Shown here: positions 53,855 to 62,181 of the stretch, piece after piece
Position numbering within the stretch: the first letter of the stretch is position 1
Layout of the letters: each line of letters starts with the position of its first letter
Assembly (NCBI GenBank): GCA_002344795.1
Contig: DDUM01000061.1
Location: 18,533-82,532 of the forward strand
Reading direction: 5' to 3'
DNA: 64,000 nucleotides
Source of the DNA: Flammeovirgaceae bacterium UBA2338
GTDB taxonomy: Bacteria > Bacteroidota > Bacteroidia > Cytophagales > Cyclobacteriaceae
Program-made: the position numbers and the translations under genes
The notes under the pieces: generated by a model
The model's input: the letters and a program-made list of their open reading frames with translations, nothing else
Database searches by the model: none
Told to the model about the DNA's origin: nothing

Positions 53855-54316
53855 ATGAAACAATTCTTATTTGGCCTGTTTACGAGTGTAACTCTCATTT
53901 CAGCAGCCCATGGCCAAAGTGCTGACACCCGCAGCCAGCAATACAACCTTAAGAAATCGATAGCGCTTGAGGGATACGACCCGGTAAGTTATTTTTCTAA
54001 CAACCCAATTGAAGGCAGATCTCAATTGAGTTATACTTATAAAGGCATTACTTATTGGTTTGCCAGCCAAGCCAACCTCAACCAATTCAAAACCAACCCT
54101 GATCAGTTTGAACCTGCTTATGGTGGGTGGTGTGCCTACGCCATGGGTGAAACGGGTGAAAAAATAAAGGTCGATCCTAAAACCTATAAAATCCTCAATG
54201 GACGCCTCTACCTGTTCTATAATTTCTGGGGAAACAATACCCTTACGGACTGGAACAAGAATGAAAAAGATTTAAAATCCAAAGCCGACCTAAACTGGAA
54301 GAAAATAGTTCAATAG
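53855..54316 (+). CDS. exported YHS-domain protein
   Basis: A 153-residue protein with a signal peptide (about 1-20, ISAAHGQ) and a YHS domain (about 35-110; LEGYDPVSYF, SYTYKGITYWFAS, EPAYGGWCAYAMGE) whose Cys may bind metal. It ends in a Trp/Lys-rich helix. YHS proteins are linked to copper or other metals; the specific role is unknown. Confidence 0.88.
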   Translation: MKQFLFGLFTSVTLISAAHGQSADTRSQQYNLKKSIALEGYDPVSYFSNNPIEGRSQLSYTYKGITYWFASQANLNQFKTNPDQFEPAYGGWCAYAMGETGEKIKVDPKTYKILNGRLYLFYNFWGNNTLTDWNKNEKDLKSKADLNWKKIVQ

Positions 54317-54341
54317 GCTGATTACAAAGCACTTCATAAAG

Positions 54342-54349
54342 TATATTTG
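54342..54349 (+). promoter_or_regulatory. -7 box TATATTTG before the DinB-like gene
   Basis: An exact TAnnTTTG box 17 bp before the ATG at 54367. It is the likely promoter of the DinB-fold/ATP-grasp/LysE run. Confidence 0.5.
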
Positions 54350-54366
54350 TCGTTGATTAAAAATTT

Positions 54367-54885
54367 ATGCAACTAATAAAGGCTTCTTACTCCATTTTGT
54401 CTCAGTTGGCCACTGTCGTAGAACAAATTGAAGAAAAGGACTTTTCGTTGCCTTGCCCTTCCCTGGGAAATTCTTCCATCGGACAACACCTTAGACACAC
54501 ACTTGAGTTTTTCCTTTGTTTGGAATCGGGGTGTAATGATGGCCTGGTCAACTACGACAAGCGTTCACATGATAAGATCATGGAAAGTGATAAGCATATT
54601 GCGCTATCCACTATCAACAGGATTAAAGGTTTTATTGCTGACAAAGTAGAGGACTTTACTTTTATCCTTGAAGTAGGGTACGAACGCAACAGCGAAGAAA
54701 GTGTGAGAATGCAAACCAACTATTTTCGCGAACTCACCTACAACATCGAGCATGCCGTGCATCACATGGCCATTATGAAAATTGGGATCAGAGAAATAGC
54801 ACCCTACATTTCACTTCCCCTTGACTTTGGTGTTGCTGCCTCCACTATCCGCTACAAAGAATCTTCAGTAGTCGCTTCCCGCTGA
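54367..54885 (+). CDS. DinB-fold protein
   Basis: A 172-residue four-helix-bundle protein of the DinB/YfiT type. Possible metal ligands are His in SSIGQHLRHTLEFFLC and NIEHAVHHMAIMKI. Family members act as metal-dependent hydrolases or thiol S-transferases; none is assigned here. It is followed after 8 bp by the ATP-grasp gene and may form part of the same pathway. Confidence 0.88.
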   Translation: MQLIKASYSILSQLATVVEQIEEKDFSLPCPSLGNSSIGQHLRHTLEFFLCLESGCNDGLVNYDKRSHDKIMESDKHIALSTINRIKGFIADKVEDFTFILEVGYERNSEESVRMQTNYFRELTYNIEHAVHHMAIMKIGIREIAPYISLPLDFGVAASTIRYKESSVVASR

Positions 54886-54893
54886 TTTGTAAA

Positions 54894-55937
54894 ATGGGTA
54901 TTGATACGCGATTATTGAGAAGTAATTTTATTATTAAACTAAAAAGCTGGGAGTACTGGCCCTTTGGCATTGTTCAGGCACCGGCTATTATTTACTGGTT
55001 GTGGCTGTCACTTAAGGCACGATCTCTATTTTTCTTCTCTGCCTCCAACCCCGGCATTCTTGCAGGAGGCATGTTTGGCGAATCCAAATTCAGCGTGCTT
55101 AAAAAGGTACCAGCTGACTGTCAGCCCAAATCAATACTGATCCAGTATCCCACAACTACTGAAGAGGTAATTCGAAAATTGAAAAACGAAGAGTTTTCCT
55201 TTCCACTTATTTTTAAACCAGACCTGGGCGAAAGAGGTTGGATGGTGAAAAAAATAGAAACAGAAGAGGATGTACAGCGCTATGTGGCCAGAGCGAAATG
55301 GGATTTCATCGTTCAGGATTATGTGAGTTTACCTTTAGAGTTCAGCGTGTATTATGCCAGACACCCCGAAGAAGAAAACGGAAGAGTGACCTCAATTACC
55401 AAAAAGGAAATGCTGAGTGTTAAAGGTGACGGCAAGCGTACTTTACAAGAATTAATTTTAAATAAAGATCGGGCAAAATTACAATGGGAGGCTCTGAAGA
55501 ATACATTTGCCCATCAACTAAAAACAGTGCCACCATTAGGCGAAGAAATAGAATTAGTGCCTATTGGCAATCATTGCCTTGGCACCATGTTTCTGGATCA
55601 GAATCACTTAATCACAGAAAAATTATCCACCTCTTTTGACCATATCAGCAAACACGTTGATGGATTTTATTTTGGAAGATACGATTTGAGGACCGCTTCC
55701 GAGCAAGACCTGGAAGAAGGCAGGATCATGGTAATGGAACTCAACGGTTGTGGCGCAGAGCCCTCCCATATTTACCAGCCAGGAGCCTCAATTTTTAAAG
55801 CGGTAAGCCATTTATTAACGCATTGGCATACCATTTACCAAATCAGTATAGCGAACCACAATAAAGGAGTGTCGTACCTTTCATGGAAAGAAGGCAAACA
55901 AGTGTACAAGCGATTTAAAACAGTAACTACCTCATGA
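54894..55937 (+). CDS. ATP-grasp ligase-like protein
   Basis: A 347-residue protein with a hydrophobic N-terminal part (PAIIYWLWLSLKARSLFFFS) and an ATP-grasp fold: PLIFKPDLGERGWMV (nucleotide-binding Lys), FIVQDYV, TKKEMLSVKGDGKRTL and metal site YFGRYDLRT ... VMELNGCGAEP. It resembles D-Ala-D-Ala ligase-like enzymes, but substrates cannot be read. Its stop overlaps the start of a LysE-type exporter by 4 bp, suggesting the product or substrate is exported (inference). Confidence 0.85.
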   Translation: MGIDTRLLRSNFIIKLKSWEYWPFGIVQAPAIIYWLWLSLKARSLFFFSASNPGILAGGMFGESKFSVLKKVPADCQPKSILIQYPTTTEEVIRKLKNEEFSFPLIFKPDLGERGWMVKKIETEEDVQRYVARAKWDFIVQDYVSLPLEFSVYYARHPEEENGRVTSITKKEMLSVKGDGKRTLQELILNKDRAKLQWEALKNTFAHQLKTVPPLGEEIELVPIGNHCLGTMFLDQNHLITEKLSTSFDHISKHVDGFYFGRYDLRTASEQDLEEGRIMVMELNGCGAEPSHIYQPGASIFKAVSHLLTHWHTIYQISIANHNKGVSYLSWKEGKQVYKRFKTVTTS

Positions 55938-56548
55938 TGGAAATACTGGTTGCTTTTCTCCTCGGTACATTTTTTAGTTTTATTGGATCTATTCCACCGG
56001 GCACACTTAACCTCTCCGTATTGCAACTGGGCCTTGAAGGCAAAGTAAAAACCGCACTTCGTTTTGCGCTGGCCGTATCGATAATAGAATATCCCTATAC
56101 CTGGATAGGAGTAGAGTTTGAGAGTTGGATCACCTCTTCTCCGATGGTGATTGAAAACTTTCAATTGATCACTGCGGTCGTAATGGTAGCCATTGGAGTG
56201 CTCAACTTATGGTCTGCTGAAAAGCCGACCAACTTCTCTTTAAAATTCAGTGAAAGTGGATTTCGCAGAGGACTGATCTTAAGCATTCTCAACCCCATGG
56301 CCATTCCTTTTTGGATTGGAGTAACTGCTTACCTCAAGGCACAAGGATGGCTTGATTTGTCTTCTGTTTGGTTACTGCACAGTTATATTCTAGGCACCTC
56401 AGTAGGTGCTATGATTTTATTGACACTATTCGCCTTATTGGCAAAAAAACTCGCACGTTATATAAAGAACAGTAAAATGGTAAAGCGTATTCCCGGATTT
56501 ACTTTGCTGGTGTTGGGTATTTATGCCTTTATTAAATATCTATTTTAA
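55934..56548 (+). CDS. LysE/RhtB-family exporter
   Basis: A 204-residue membrane protein with about six helices and the LysE-family signature GSIPPGTLNLSVLQ near the N-terminus, plus SILNPMAIPFWIG. Such proteins export amino acids or related small molecules. It overlaps the ATP-grasp gene by 4 bp and the convergent tag gene by 9 bp. Confidence 0.88.
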   Translation: MMEILVAFLLGTFFSFIGSIPPGTLNLSVLQLGLEGKVKTALRFALAVSIIEYPYTWIGVEFESWITSSPMVIENFQLITAVVMVAIGVLNLWSAEKPTNFSLKFSESGFRRGLILSILNPMAIPFWIGVTAYLKAQGWLDLSSVWLLHSYILGTSVGAMILLTLFALLAKKLARYIKNSKMVKRIPGFTLLVLGIYAFIKYLF

Positions 56549-57118
56549 ATTCTTCGTTTCCCTGTATCGAAAACAATCGGTGAGGTGATCATTCACCAGC
56601 CCACAAGCTTGCATGTGCGCATATATTACAGTACTGCCTGCAAACTTAAATCCACGTTGAATTAAATCTTTGCTCAGCGCATCCGACTCCCTGGTGGTGG
56701 CCGGCACTTCTTTCATTGCCTTGCGTTTATTTACAATGGGTTTTCCTCCCACAAATTGCCATATGTATCTATCAAAAGAGCCAAACTCCTTTTGTACTTC
56801 CAGAAAACGTTTTGCATTGTTAACAGCTGCGAACACCTTGAGCCTGTTTCTCACTATGGAAGCATCCAACAATATTTTTTCAAGCTTCGCATCAGAAAAT
56901 CGAGCTACTTTTTTCGGATCGAAATCTGCAAATAGTTTTTTGTAGCCATCTCTTTTTTTAAGGATGGTAGCCCAGCTCAAGCCAGCCTGTGCGCCTTCCA
57001 GAATAAGAAATTCAAAATGCACTTTATCATCATGTACGGGCACACCCCACTCTGTATCGTGGTATGCGATGTACTGGTCAAATCCCATGCTCCAGGCACA
57101 GCGTGTTTTTTCTTTCAT
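56540..57118 (-). CDS. tag: DNA-3-methyladenine glycosylase I
   Basis: A 192-residue Tag enzyme: RCAWSMGFDQYIAYHDTEWGVP near the N-terminus with the zinc Cys, FLILEGAQAGLSW with the base-pocket Glu, and the C-terminal HMQACGLVNDH zinc ligands. It removes 3-methyladenine from alkylated DNA. Confidence 0.96.
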   Translation of the reverse strand: MKEKTRCAWSMGFDQYIAYHDTEWGVPVHDDKVHFEFLILEGAQAGLSWATILKKRDGYKKLFADFDPKKVARFSDAKLEKILLDASIVRNRLKVFAAVNNAKRFLEVQKEFGSFDRYIWQFVGGKPIVNKRKAMKEVPATTRESDALSKDLIQRGFKFAGSTVIYAHMQACGLVNDHLTDCFRYRETKNLK

Positions 57119-57208
57119 TAGTAAAATTCATGACTTAAGCCAGTTTTTCCTGGCGTTGACTTCAATTTCTTTTTTCTATCTTGAATTCCAAAATTAACCT
57201 TTTGACAA

Positions 57209-57730
57209 ATGAAATACTTTATTACAGTTATTTGCCTTTCCCTTTTTGCTGTTGGCGCATTCGCTCAAAAAATTGATTACGACAAAAGAGTAGAAGAATT
57301 GGGCATTACGTTGACCCCGCCCTCTACCCCTTCGGCTAATTATGTAAAAGCAGTACGCGTTGGCAACCTGCTCTATCTATCAGGGCATGGTCCCAGCAGG
57401 CCAGAGGGTGGAAGCATTACGGGCAAAGTAGGGCAAGATTTGACCACGGAAGAGGGTTATGATGCAGCACGTCAGGTAGGTATCGCATTGTTGTCCACCA
57501 TGAAGGCCGAACTCGGAAGCCTCAACAAGATAAAGCGCATGGTGAAAGTACTGGGTATGGTCAATTGTACTCCCGACTTCGAAGATCAACCCAAGGTAAT
57601 CAACGGCTGCTCCGACTTGTTGGTAGAAGTCTTTGGTGACAACGGGAAGCACGCACGCTCGGCAGTGGGTATGAATGCCTTGCCCAGCAACATCGCTGTT
57701 GAAATCGAAATTATAGTTGAGTTAAAATAA
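57209..57730 (+). CDS. exported RidA-family protein
   Basis: A 173-residue protein with a signal peptide (1-20; LSLFAVGAFAQ) before a RidA domain (VGNLLYLSGHGP, AELGSLNKIKRMVKVLGMVN, HARSAVGMNALPSNIAVEIE). The Arg that binds the carboxylate in RidA is present in HARSAVG. RidA deaminates reactive enamines in the cytosol; export of this copy is unusual, so its substrate may differ. Confidence 0.9.
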   Translation: MKYFITVICLSLFAVGAFAQKIDYDKRVEELGITLTPPSTPSANYVKAVRVGNLLYLSGHGPSRPEGGSITGKVGQDLTTEEGYDAARQVGIALLSTMKAELGSLNKIKRMVKVLGMVNCTPDFEDQPKVINGCSDLLVEVFGDNGKHARSAVGMNALPSNIAVEIEIIVELK

Positions 57731-57751
57731 CTCGAGCTATTTTATTCAAAC

Positions 57752-58876
57752 TTACAACGCTTGCTTGATATCGTTGATCAAATCGGCAGGGTCTTCAATG
57801 CCCACTGAAAATCGCACCAGCTTGTCGCTAATGCCTACGGCTTTGCGTTCCTCAGCGGTGAGCTTTGAGTGAGAAGTTCTCATCGGAGAATTGATGGTAC
57901 TCTCAACTCCTCCAAGGCTCACCGCTCTTTTGATGTACTTTAGTTTCTTCATGAATTTGTCGGGGCTGCCCTTCACTTCAAATGAGAGCATCCCACCAAA
58001 GCCACCCGGCATTTGCTTTTTGGCAATACTATGCAGCGGATGTGTTTTTAGTCCCGGGTAAAACACTTTTCCTACTTTATTTTCCGACTCCAGAAACCTG
58101 GCAATGGTCATCGCGTTACTGTTTTGCTGATTCACGCGAAGCACAATGGTTTTTAAGCTACGCTCTACCAGGTAACAAGTTTGTGCATCCAGGCTGCCAC
58201 CAAAGTGCATGGCACTTGCCTTTATTTTATTAGTCAGTTTTTTTGAGGACACCATTAACCCGCAACACAAATCGCTGTGGCCACCAATGTATTTAGTGCC
58301 GCTGTGAGTTACAATGTCTATTCCCAAATCAATGGGGTTTTGATTGACAGGCGAGGCAAACGTATTGTCAATAATGGTAATCAACTTATGTTTTTTGGCA
58401 ATGGATGCCACTTTCTTAATGTCCGTTATTTTCAACAGTGGGTTAGATGGTGTTTCTATGTAAATAACTTTGGTCTCCTTGCGTATCGCTTTTTCAAAAT
58501 TAGAGGGATCTGTAGCGTCTACCATGGTATAAGTTATTCCATAACGGTTCAGCTCATACAAAGCGGCATGATGGGTCCCTCCATATAAATCGTTCTGAAA
58601 GATAATATGATCACCCGCTTTTACCATGGCAAATAGGGAAGTCATAATGGCTGCCATACCAGAGCTAAATACTAAACCATCCTCTCCGTTCTCCAGCGCT
58701 GTAATTTTTTCTGCTACGGCCAATTGATTTGGTGTATTGTAGTATCTTGGGTACCTGACAGTTTCTTCATAATCGTAGGCAGATGAGAGATAGATTGGGT
58801 TTACAACTCCACCATAGAGGGGATCACCGGGAGAGCCGGCATGTACACTTTGAGTTAGTTTCGAAGAAGATTTCAT
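57752..58876 (-). CDS. cystathionine gamma-synthase / gamma-lyase-like PLP enzyme
   Basis: The ATG at 58876 (MKSSSKLTQSVHAG) gives 374 residues; the open frame reaches 58909, but a -7 box there (58909-58916) shows transcription begins later. Fold-type I motifs: SSGMAAIMTSLFA, YIETPSNPLLKI, DNTFASP and the PLP Lys in THSGTKYIGGHSD. The end LVRFSVGIEDPADLI is typical of the Cys/Met metabolism family. Synthase versus lyase activity cannot be decided from sequence. Confidence 0.92.
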   Translation of the reverse strand: MKSSSKLTQSVHAGSPGDPLYGGVVNPIYLSSAYDYEETVRYPRYYNTPNQLAVAEKITALENGEDGLVFSSGMAAIMTSLFAMVKAGDHIIFQNDLYGGTHHAALYELNRYGITYTMVDATDPSNFEKAIRKETKVIYIETPSNPLLKITDIKKVASIAKKHKLITIIDNTFASPVNQNPIDLGIDIVTHSGTKYIGGHSDLCCGLMVSSKKLTNKIKASAMHFGGSLDAQTCYLVERSLKTIVLRVNQQNSNAMTIARFLESENKVGKVFYPGLKTHPLHSIAKKQMPGGFGGMLSFEVKGSPDKFMKKLKYIKRAVSLGGVESTINSPMRTSHSKLTAEERKAVGISDKLVRFSVGIEDPADLINDIKQAL

Positions 58877-58908
58877 CTGCAATAAGTTTAGGATGGACCA
58901 GTGTTGCA

Positions 58909-58916
58909 CAAATATA
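58909..58916 (-). promoter_or_regulatory. -7 box TATATTTG before the cystathionine synthase-like gene
   Basis: An exact TAnnTTTG box on the minus strand, 32 bp before the ATG at 58876. No clear -33. Confidence 0.5.
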
Positions 58917-58979
58917 GCGCAGTGCCAATAAAGTATTGAATAGATATTATAAACTCAATTTTTTAACTTTTAAACCTAT

Positions 58980-59318
58980 ATGGCTGACAAGATTTCTTCC
59001 AACACCGGTGACCCCATTAGTGGCGAAACTGCCAAAAGATGGATTGCAACCTACAAGGAAAGGCACCCGGCACCAGACGAAAAAATTGCCTGCTTCTACG
59101 GAAGTGCAATTTTTAATCAAATACTGGCACAACCTGGGTGTATTGGCATAAGAATTTATTTTGCTTATGACGACAATGACGCCCAACAAAAAGTGCTCGT
59201 AGGTGTAGATGCTGTAGGCAACAACATTTGGGATTTGAATGCCACTGAGCCTGGTGAAGGCGGGTTAGTAGCTGATTACGGGACTTGGTGCCCTCCTTAT
59301 TGTCCTCCAGAAAAATAG
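58980..59318 (+). CDS. conserved hypothetical protein ending in CPPYCPP
   Basis: A 112-residue protein without signal. It has DPISGETAKRWIATYKERHP, then QPGCIGIRIYFAYDDND and LVGVDAVGNNIWD, ending WCPPYCPPEK. I recognise the pattern from many uncharacterised Bacteroidota proteins; no function is known. The terminal CPPYC could bind metal or form a disulfide. Confidence 0.82.
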   Translation: MADKISSNTGDPISGETAKRWIATYKERHPAPDEKIACFYGSAIFNQILAQPGCIGIRIYFAYDDNDAQQKVLVGVDAVGNNIWDLNATEPGEGGLVADYGTWCPPYCPPEK

Positions 59319-59360
59319 TGGGGGCCTTTTTCATTTTGAGACAGTGTAGATAAATCAATC

Positions 59361-60032
59361 ATGTATCTAAAATTCCTTGATGTTTCTTCTTATTTACTTC
59401 TTTTCAGCTCATTAATAGTAGCTGCTATTGGAATATTCTATTGGAATAGATTAGAGAAATTTCTCCAAGTTTTTACAGTTTTAAAAATAGTCTCATTCTT
59501 ATGCGATGGTAGCAGTAAGGTTTTACTTGCATTTGCTGGAGTAAACCCCAATCACATAAGTATTTTTTATGGAATAGCTCAATTGTTAATTCTCTTTTGG
59601 TTTTACTATTTGATTTTTGAAAAGCCTTTTCTAAAAAAACCATTTCTAATCGTAGGCATTGGCCTCACATTAATGGGTATTGGAAACTGGATTTTTAGTG
59701 AAGGCCAAAGTAATGCCATGTATACAGCGGCCATAGACACATCAGTTCTCTTAGGCTTGTCTGTATACTACTTTTATCATGTTTTAAAAACTGAGGGTGA
59801 GATCAACATTTTAAGTACGCCCTTATTTTGGATCAACACCGGATTGCTTATTTATTTGTCGGGGTCATTACTCTTATTCCTTTCCGCAGATTATATCATA
59901 AGGGTACTCCAAGATGACTTTGCCCTTTTTCTTACTGTTCATAATTTTTTAGGCGTAATCGCCAATGGGTTATTCTTTTATGGAATATGGCTGGGGGCTA
60001 AACAGGGGAGATTAAATACTGCTAAACAATAA
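59361..60032 (+). CDS. 7-TM hypothetical membrane protein
   Basis: A 223-residue protein with seven predicted helices (about 11-28, 38-60, 67-87, 93-111, 123-142, 155-177, 189-213) and no soluble domain. Comparable proteins commonly lie just upstream of sensor-poor histidine kinases in Bacteroidota. Here a kinase gene starts 129 bp downstream, so a receptor role is plausible but unproven. Confidence 0.82.
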   Translation: MYLKFLDVSSYLLLFSSLIVAAIGIFYWNRLEKFLQVFTVLKIVSFLCDGSSKVLLAFAGVNPNHISIFYGIAQLLILFWFYYLIFEKPFLKKPFLIVGIGLTLMGIGNWIFSEGQSNAMYTAAIDTSVLLGLSVYYFYHVLKTEGEINILSTPLFWINTGLLIYLSGSLLLFLSADYIIRVLQDDFALFLTVHNFLGVIANGLFFYGIWLGAKQGRLNTAKQ

Positions 60033-60161
60033 GAATTTAACTGGGGAAACCATTTTTCTAATGTAATTCTCAATACCATTCTTTCAACTCCCTCTATCTT
60101 TCCATCGATTCCCTATTCTAAAAATTCCCCCTTATCTTGTGGGTGAAAATTGTTTTCATCC

Positions 60162-60950
60162 ATGACTGGTGACTCCCAAATAATTCTTCTGTTTATAGCG
60201 GGCACTGCCGTGATGCTGCTGATGGCGGTGGCCATTATTCTGTTTGTGGTTTTCCACCAGAAGAAGATGGTACAGGAAGAGATCAAAAGACAAAACATGG
60301 AAATTGAGTATCAAAAAAAAATGCTGAAGGCCGCCCTGGAGTCGCAGGAAAATGAACGCAAGCGCGTATCCAAAGATCTGCACGATGATGTAGGCATGAT
60401 GTTGATGACCATGCGCGTCAGTCTTAACAGCCAACCCAATGGAAACAGTGACGAGCTCATGCAACTGGTAGACGAAACCCATGAATCGGTGCGTAGAATT
60501 TCATGGGACTTGATGCCTTCTACACTAGACAACTTCGGACTCTTTCAGTCCACGCAGGAAATGTGCGAGCGCTTGTCATCGCGAGACACCATCACGGTTT
60601 CTTATACTGAAGACGGGAAAAGATTGCCTTTGGATAAAGATCAGGAGTTGCTAATATACAGGATAGCGCAGGAAGCTGCCACTAATGCACTTAAGCATTC
60701 ACATGCATCTCACATCAGTGTTGATTTTCAATGGACAAAAAATAGTCTTATCCTTACCGTTGTGGATGATGGTTTGGGTTTTGATCTGGCAAACATAAAA
60801 AATAAGGTTTCAGGACGGCACGGATTAGGTCTTTACAACATGGAGAATAGGATAGCTTTGCTGGGAGGTGAGTTGACTTTTAAAAATAATGAGCCCTCTG
60901 GCACAGTAGTTTCGGTGGTTTTACCTTTAGTTATTCATGAGTCGCATTAA
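60162..60950 (+). CDS. sensor histidine kinase (HisKA_3, NarL-type partner)
   Basis: I start at the ATG at 60162 (MTGDSQII); a TTG at 60150 would add four residues. The protein (262 residues) has one membrane helix (about 7-31), a coiled coil (about 34-65), HisKA_3 with His74 in RVSKDLHDDVG, and HATPase_c with EAATNALKHSHASH and VDDGLGFD, GLYNMENRI. Only about six residues precede the helix, so no extracytoplasmic sensor exists. It overlaps the regulator gene by 14 bp. Confidence 0.93.
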   Translation: MTGDSQIILLFIAGTAVMLLMAVAIILFVVFHQKKMVQEEIKRQNMEIEYQKKMLKAALESQENERKRVSKDLHDDVGMMLMTMRVSLNSQPNGNSDELMQLVDETHESVRRISWDLMPSTLDNFGLFQSTQEMCERLSSRDTITVSYTEDGKRLPLDKDQELLIYRIAQEAATNALKHSHASHISVDFQWTKNSLILTVVDDGLGFDLANIKNKVSGRHGLGLYNMENRIALLGGELTFKNNEPSGTVVSVVLPLVIHESH

Positions 60951-61584
60951 CATTTGCATAGTCGATGATCACAACCTTTTTAGAAAGGCCATGGTGCGTT
61001 TGCTAAAAACCTTCAGAAAGGTAGGGCAGGTATCGGAGGCACAGCATGGCAAAGAGTTATTACAAATCCTCAACAAAACAAAAACAGATGTAATACTGTT
61101 GGATCTGGAGATGCCCATCATGAACGGAGTAGAAACCGCTGAATACGTTATTCCAAAATATCCAGATATTAAAATAATAGTACTTACCCAACACGACAGC
61201 GAAAAGTTTATGCTGCATATGTTGGAGTTGGGTGTGCATTCCTTTCTATTAAAAAACTCCAACCCTGATGAGTTAGAGAGAGCCATTCTCTCTGTATATG
61301 AAAAAGATTTTTATCATAACGACCTGATTTCATCCGTTATGCGCAAGAGTATTTCAATGAAATCAGAAAAGCCCCTCTTTTCTAAAATGGCAGAATTGAG
61401 TGAAAGAGAAAAAGAGATTTTCGGGCTCATTTGCGAAGAGCATTCATTAAAAGAAATCAGTATCAAACTCAACATTTCTGAGAAAACGATCCATTCCCAC
61501 AAAGCCAATATTCAGCATAAATTGGGAGTTAGGAACACCGTAGGTATGATCAAATTTGCCTACGAAAACGGGCTTTTGGTTTAA
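60937..61584 (+). CDS. NarL/FixJ-family response regulator
   Basis: A 215-residue regulator: receiver (about 1-120) with acidic Asp10/Asp11, phospho-acceptor Asp56 (ILLDLEMPIMNG) and Lys in LLKNSNPDELERA; LuxR-type HTH (about 150-215; LSEREKEIFGLICEEHSLKEI, SEKTIHSHKANIQHKLGV). It is the cognate partner of the preceding kinase by overlap and type. Confidence 0.96.
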   Translation: MSRINICIVDDHNLFRKAMVRLLKTFRKVGQVSEAQHGKELLQILNKTKTDVILLDLEMPIMNGVETAEYVIPKYPDIKIIVLTQHDSEKFMLHMLELGVHSFLLKNSNPDELERAILSVYEKDFYHNDLISSVMRKSISMKSEKPLFSKMAELSEREKEIFGLICEEHSLKEISIKLNISEKTIHSHKANIQHKLGVRNTVGMIKFAYENGLLV

Positions 61585-61757
61585 CTATATTTTAAGGATA
61601 TCCTGAAATTCCTAAAGATATCCCTATGCCCCCTGGATGCAAACCTTTCAAAACAGCCCAGAAACACACTTTTTTAAAATTGGGCCGACTACCCCTCCTT
61701 TAGGTAAGGAAAACATAGATTAATTGGTACCATCTTGTACATAAGGTTTAGGTGAAG

Positions 61758-62156
61758 ATGAGTGAATACTTGAGGGTACTTGTGGTTCACCGGCAAATGA
61801 CGGTGGCGAATGAAATTAAAAAGCAATTTGACGATGCTGGTTGGTTAGTCCATATGGCTCAAAGTGGACTTGACGGTTTGCTGACTGCACGCAAAGAGAG
61901 TTTTAGTCTTATTCTCAGTGCTATCGACTTGCCGGTGATCACAGGTATAGAAATGGTTAGGGGTATTCGTAATTTTTCATTTAATGTCAACACCCCTATA
62001 GTTTTCATAGGGAAACTACCTGAAGGAAACTACAGCTCCATTCTTGAAAAACTGAAAACCACAATTCTGCCTGGCAATCTTGAAAATCTTACAGAACTAA
62101 TTAACTCTCATGGTCATATTCGATCCGCTGATGATTTTATGAGAATTGATCCATAG
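61758..62156 (+). CDS. degenerate receiver-domain protein
   Basis: From the ATG at 61758 (GTG at 61752 also possible) a 132-residue protein with the receiver fold: VLVVHRQMTVANEIKKQ, SFSLILSAIDLPVITGIEM, NTPIVFIGKLPEG. The acidic pair is His11/Arg12, the position of the phospho-Asp is Ala55 (four residues before Pro59), and no Lys follows in the usual place, so phosphotransfer is not expected. It has no output domain and precedes the hydrolase-like gene by 25 bp. Confidence 0.82.
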   Translation: MSEYLRVLVVHRQMTVANEIKKQFDDAGWLVHMAQSGLDGLLTARKESFSLILSAIDLPVITGIEMVRGIRNFSFNVNTPIVFIGKLPEGNYSSILEKLKTTILPGNLENLTELINSHGHIRSADDFMRIDP

Positions 62157-62181
62157 GACGAGAGCATGCAACTGAATAAAA

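Noticed and set aside
61596..61623. GGATATC/GATATCC inverted repeat after the NarL regulator
   Set aside because: It is a 7-bp stem with a 14-nt loop and no T-run; too weak to call a terminator.
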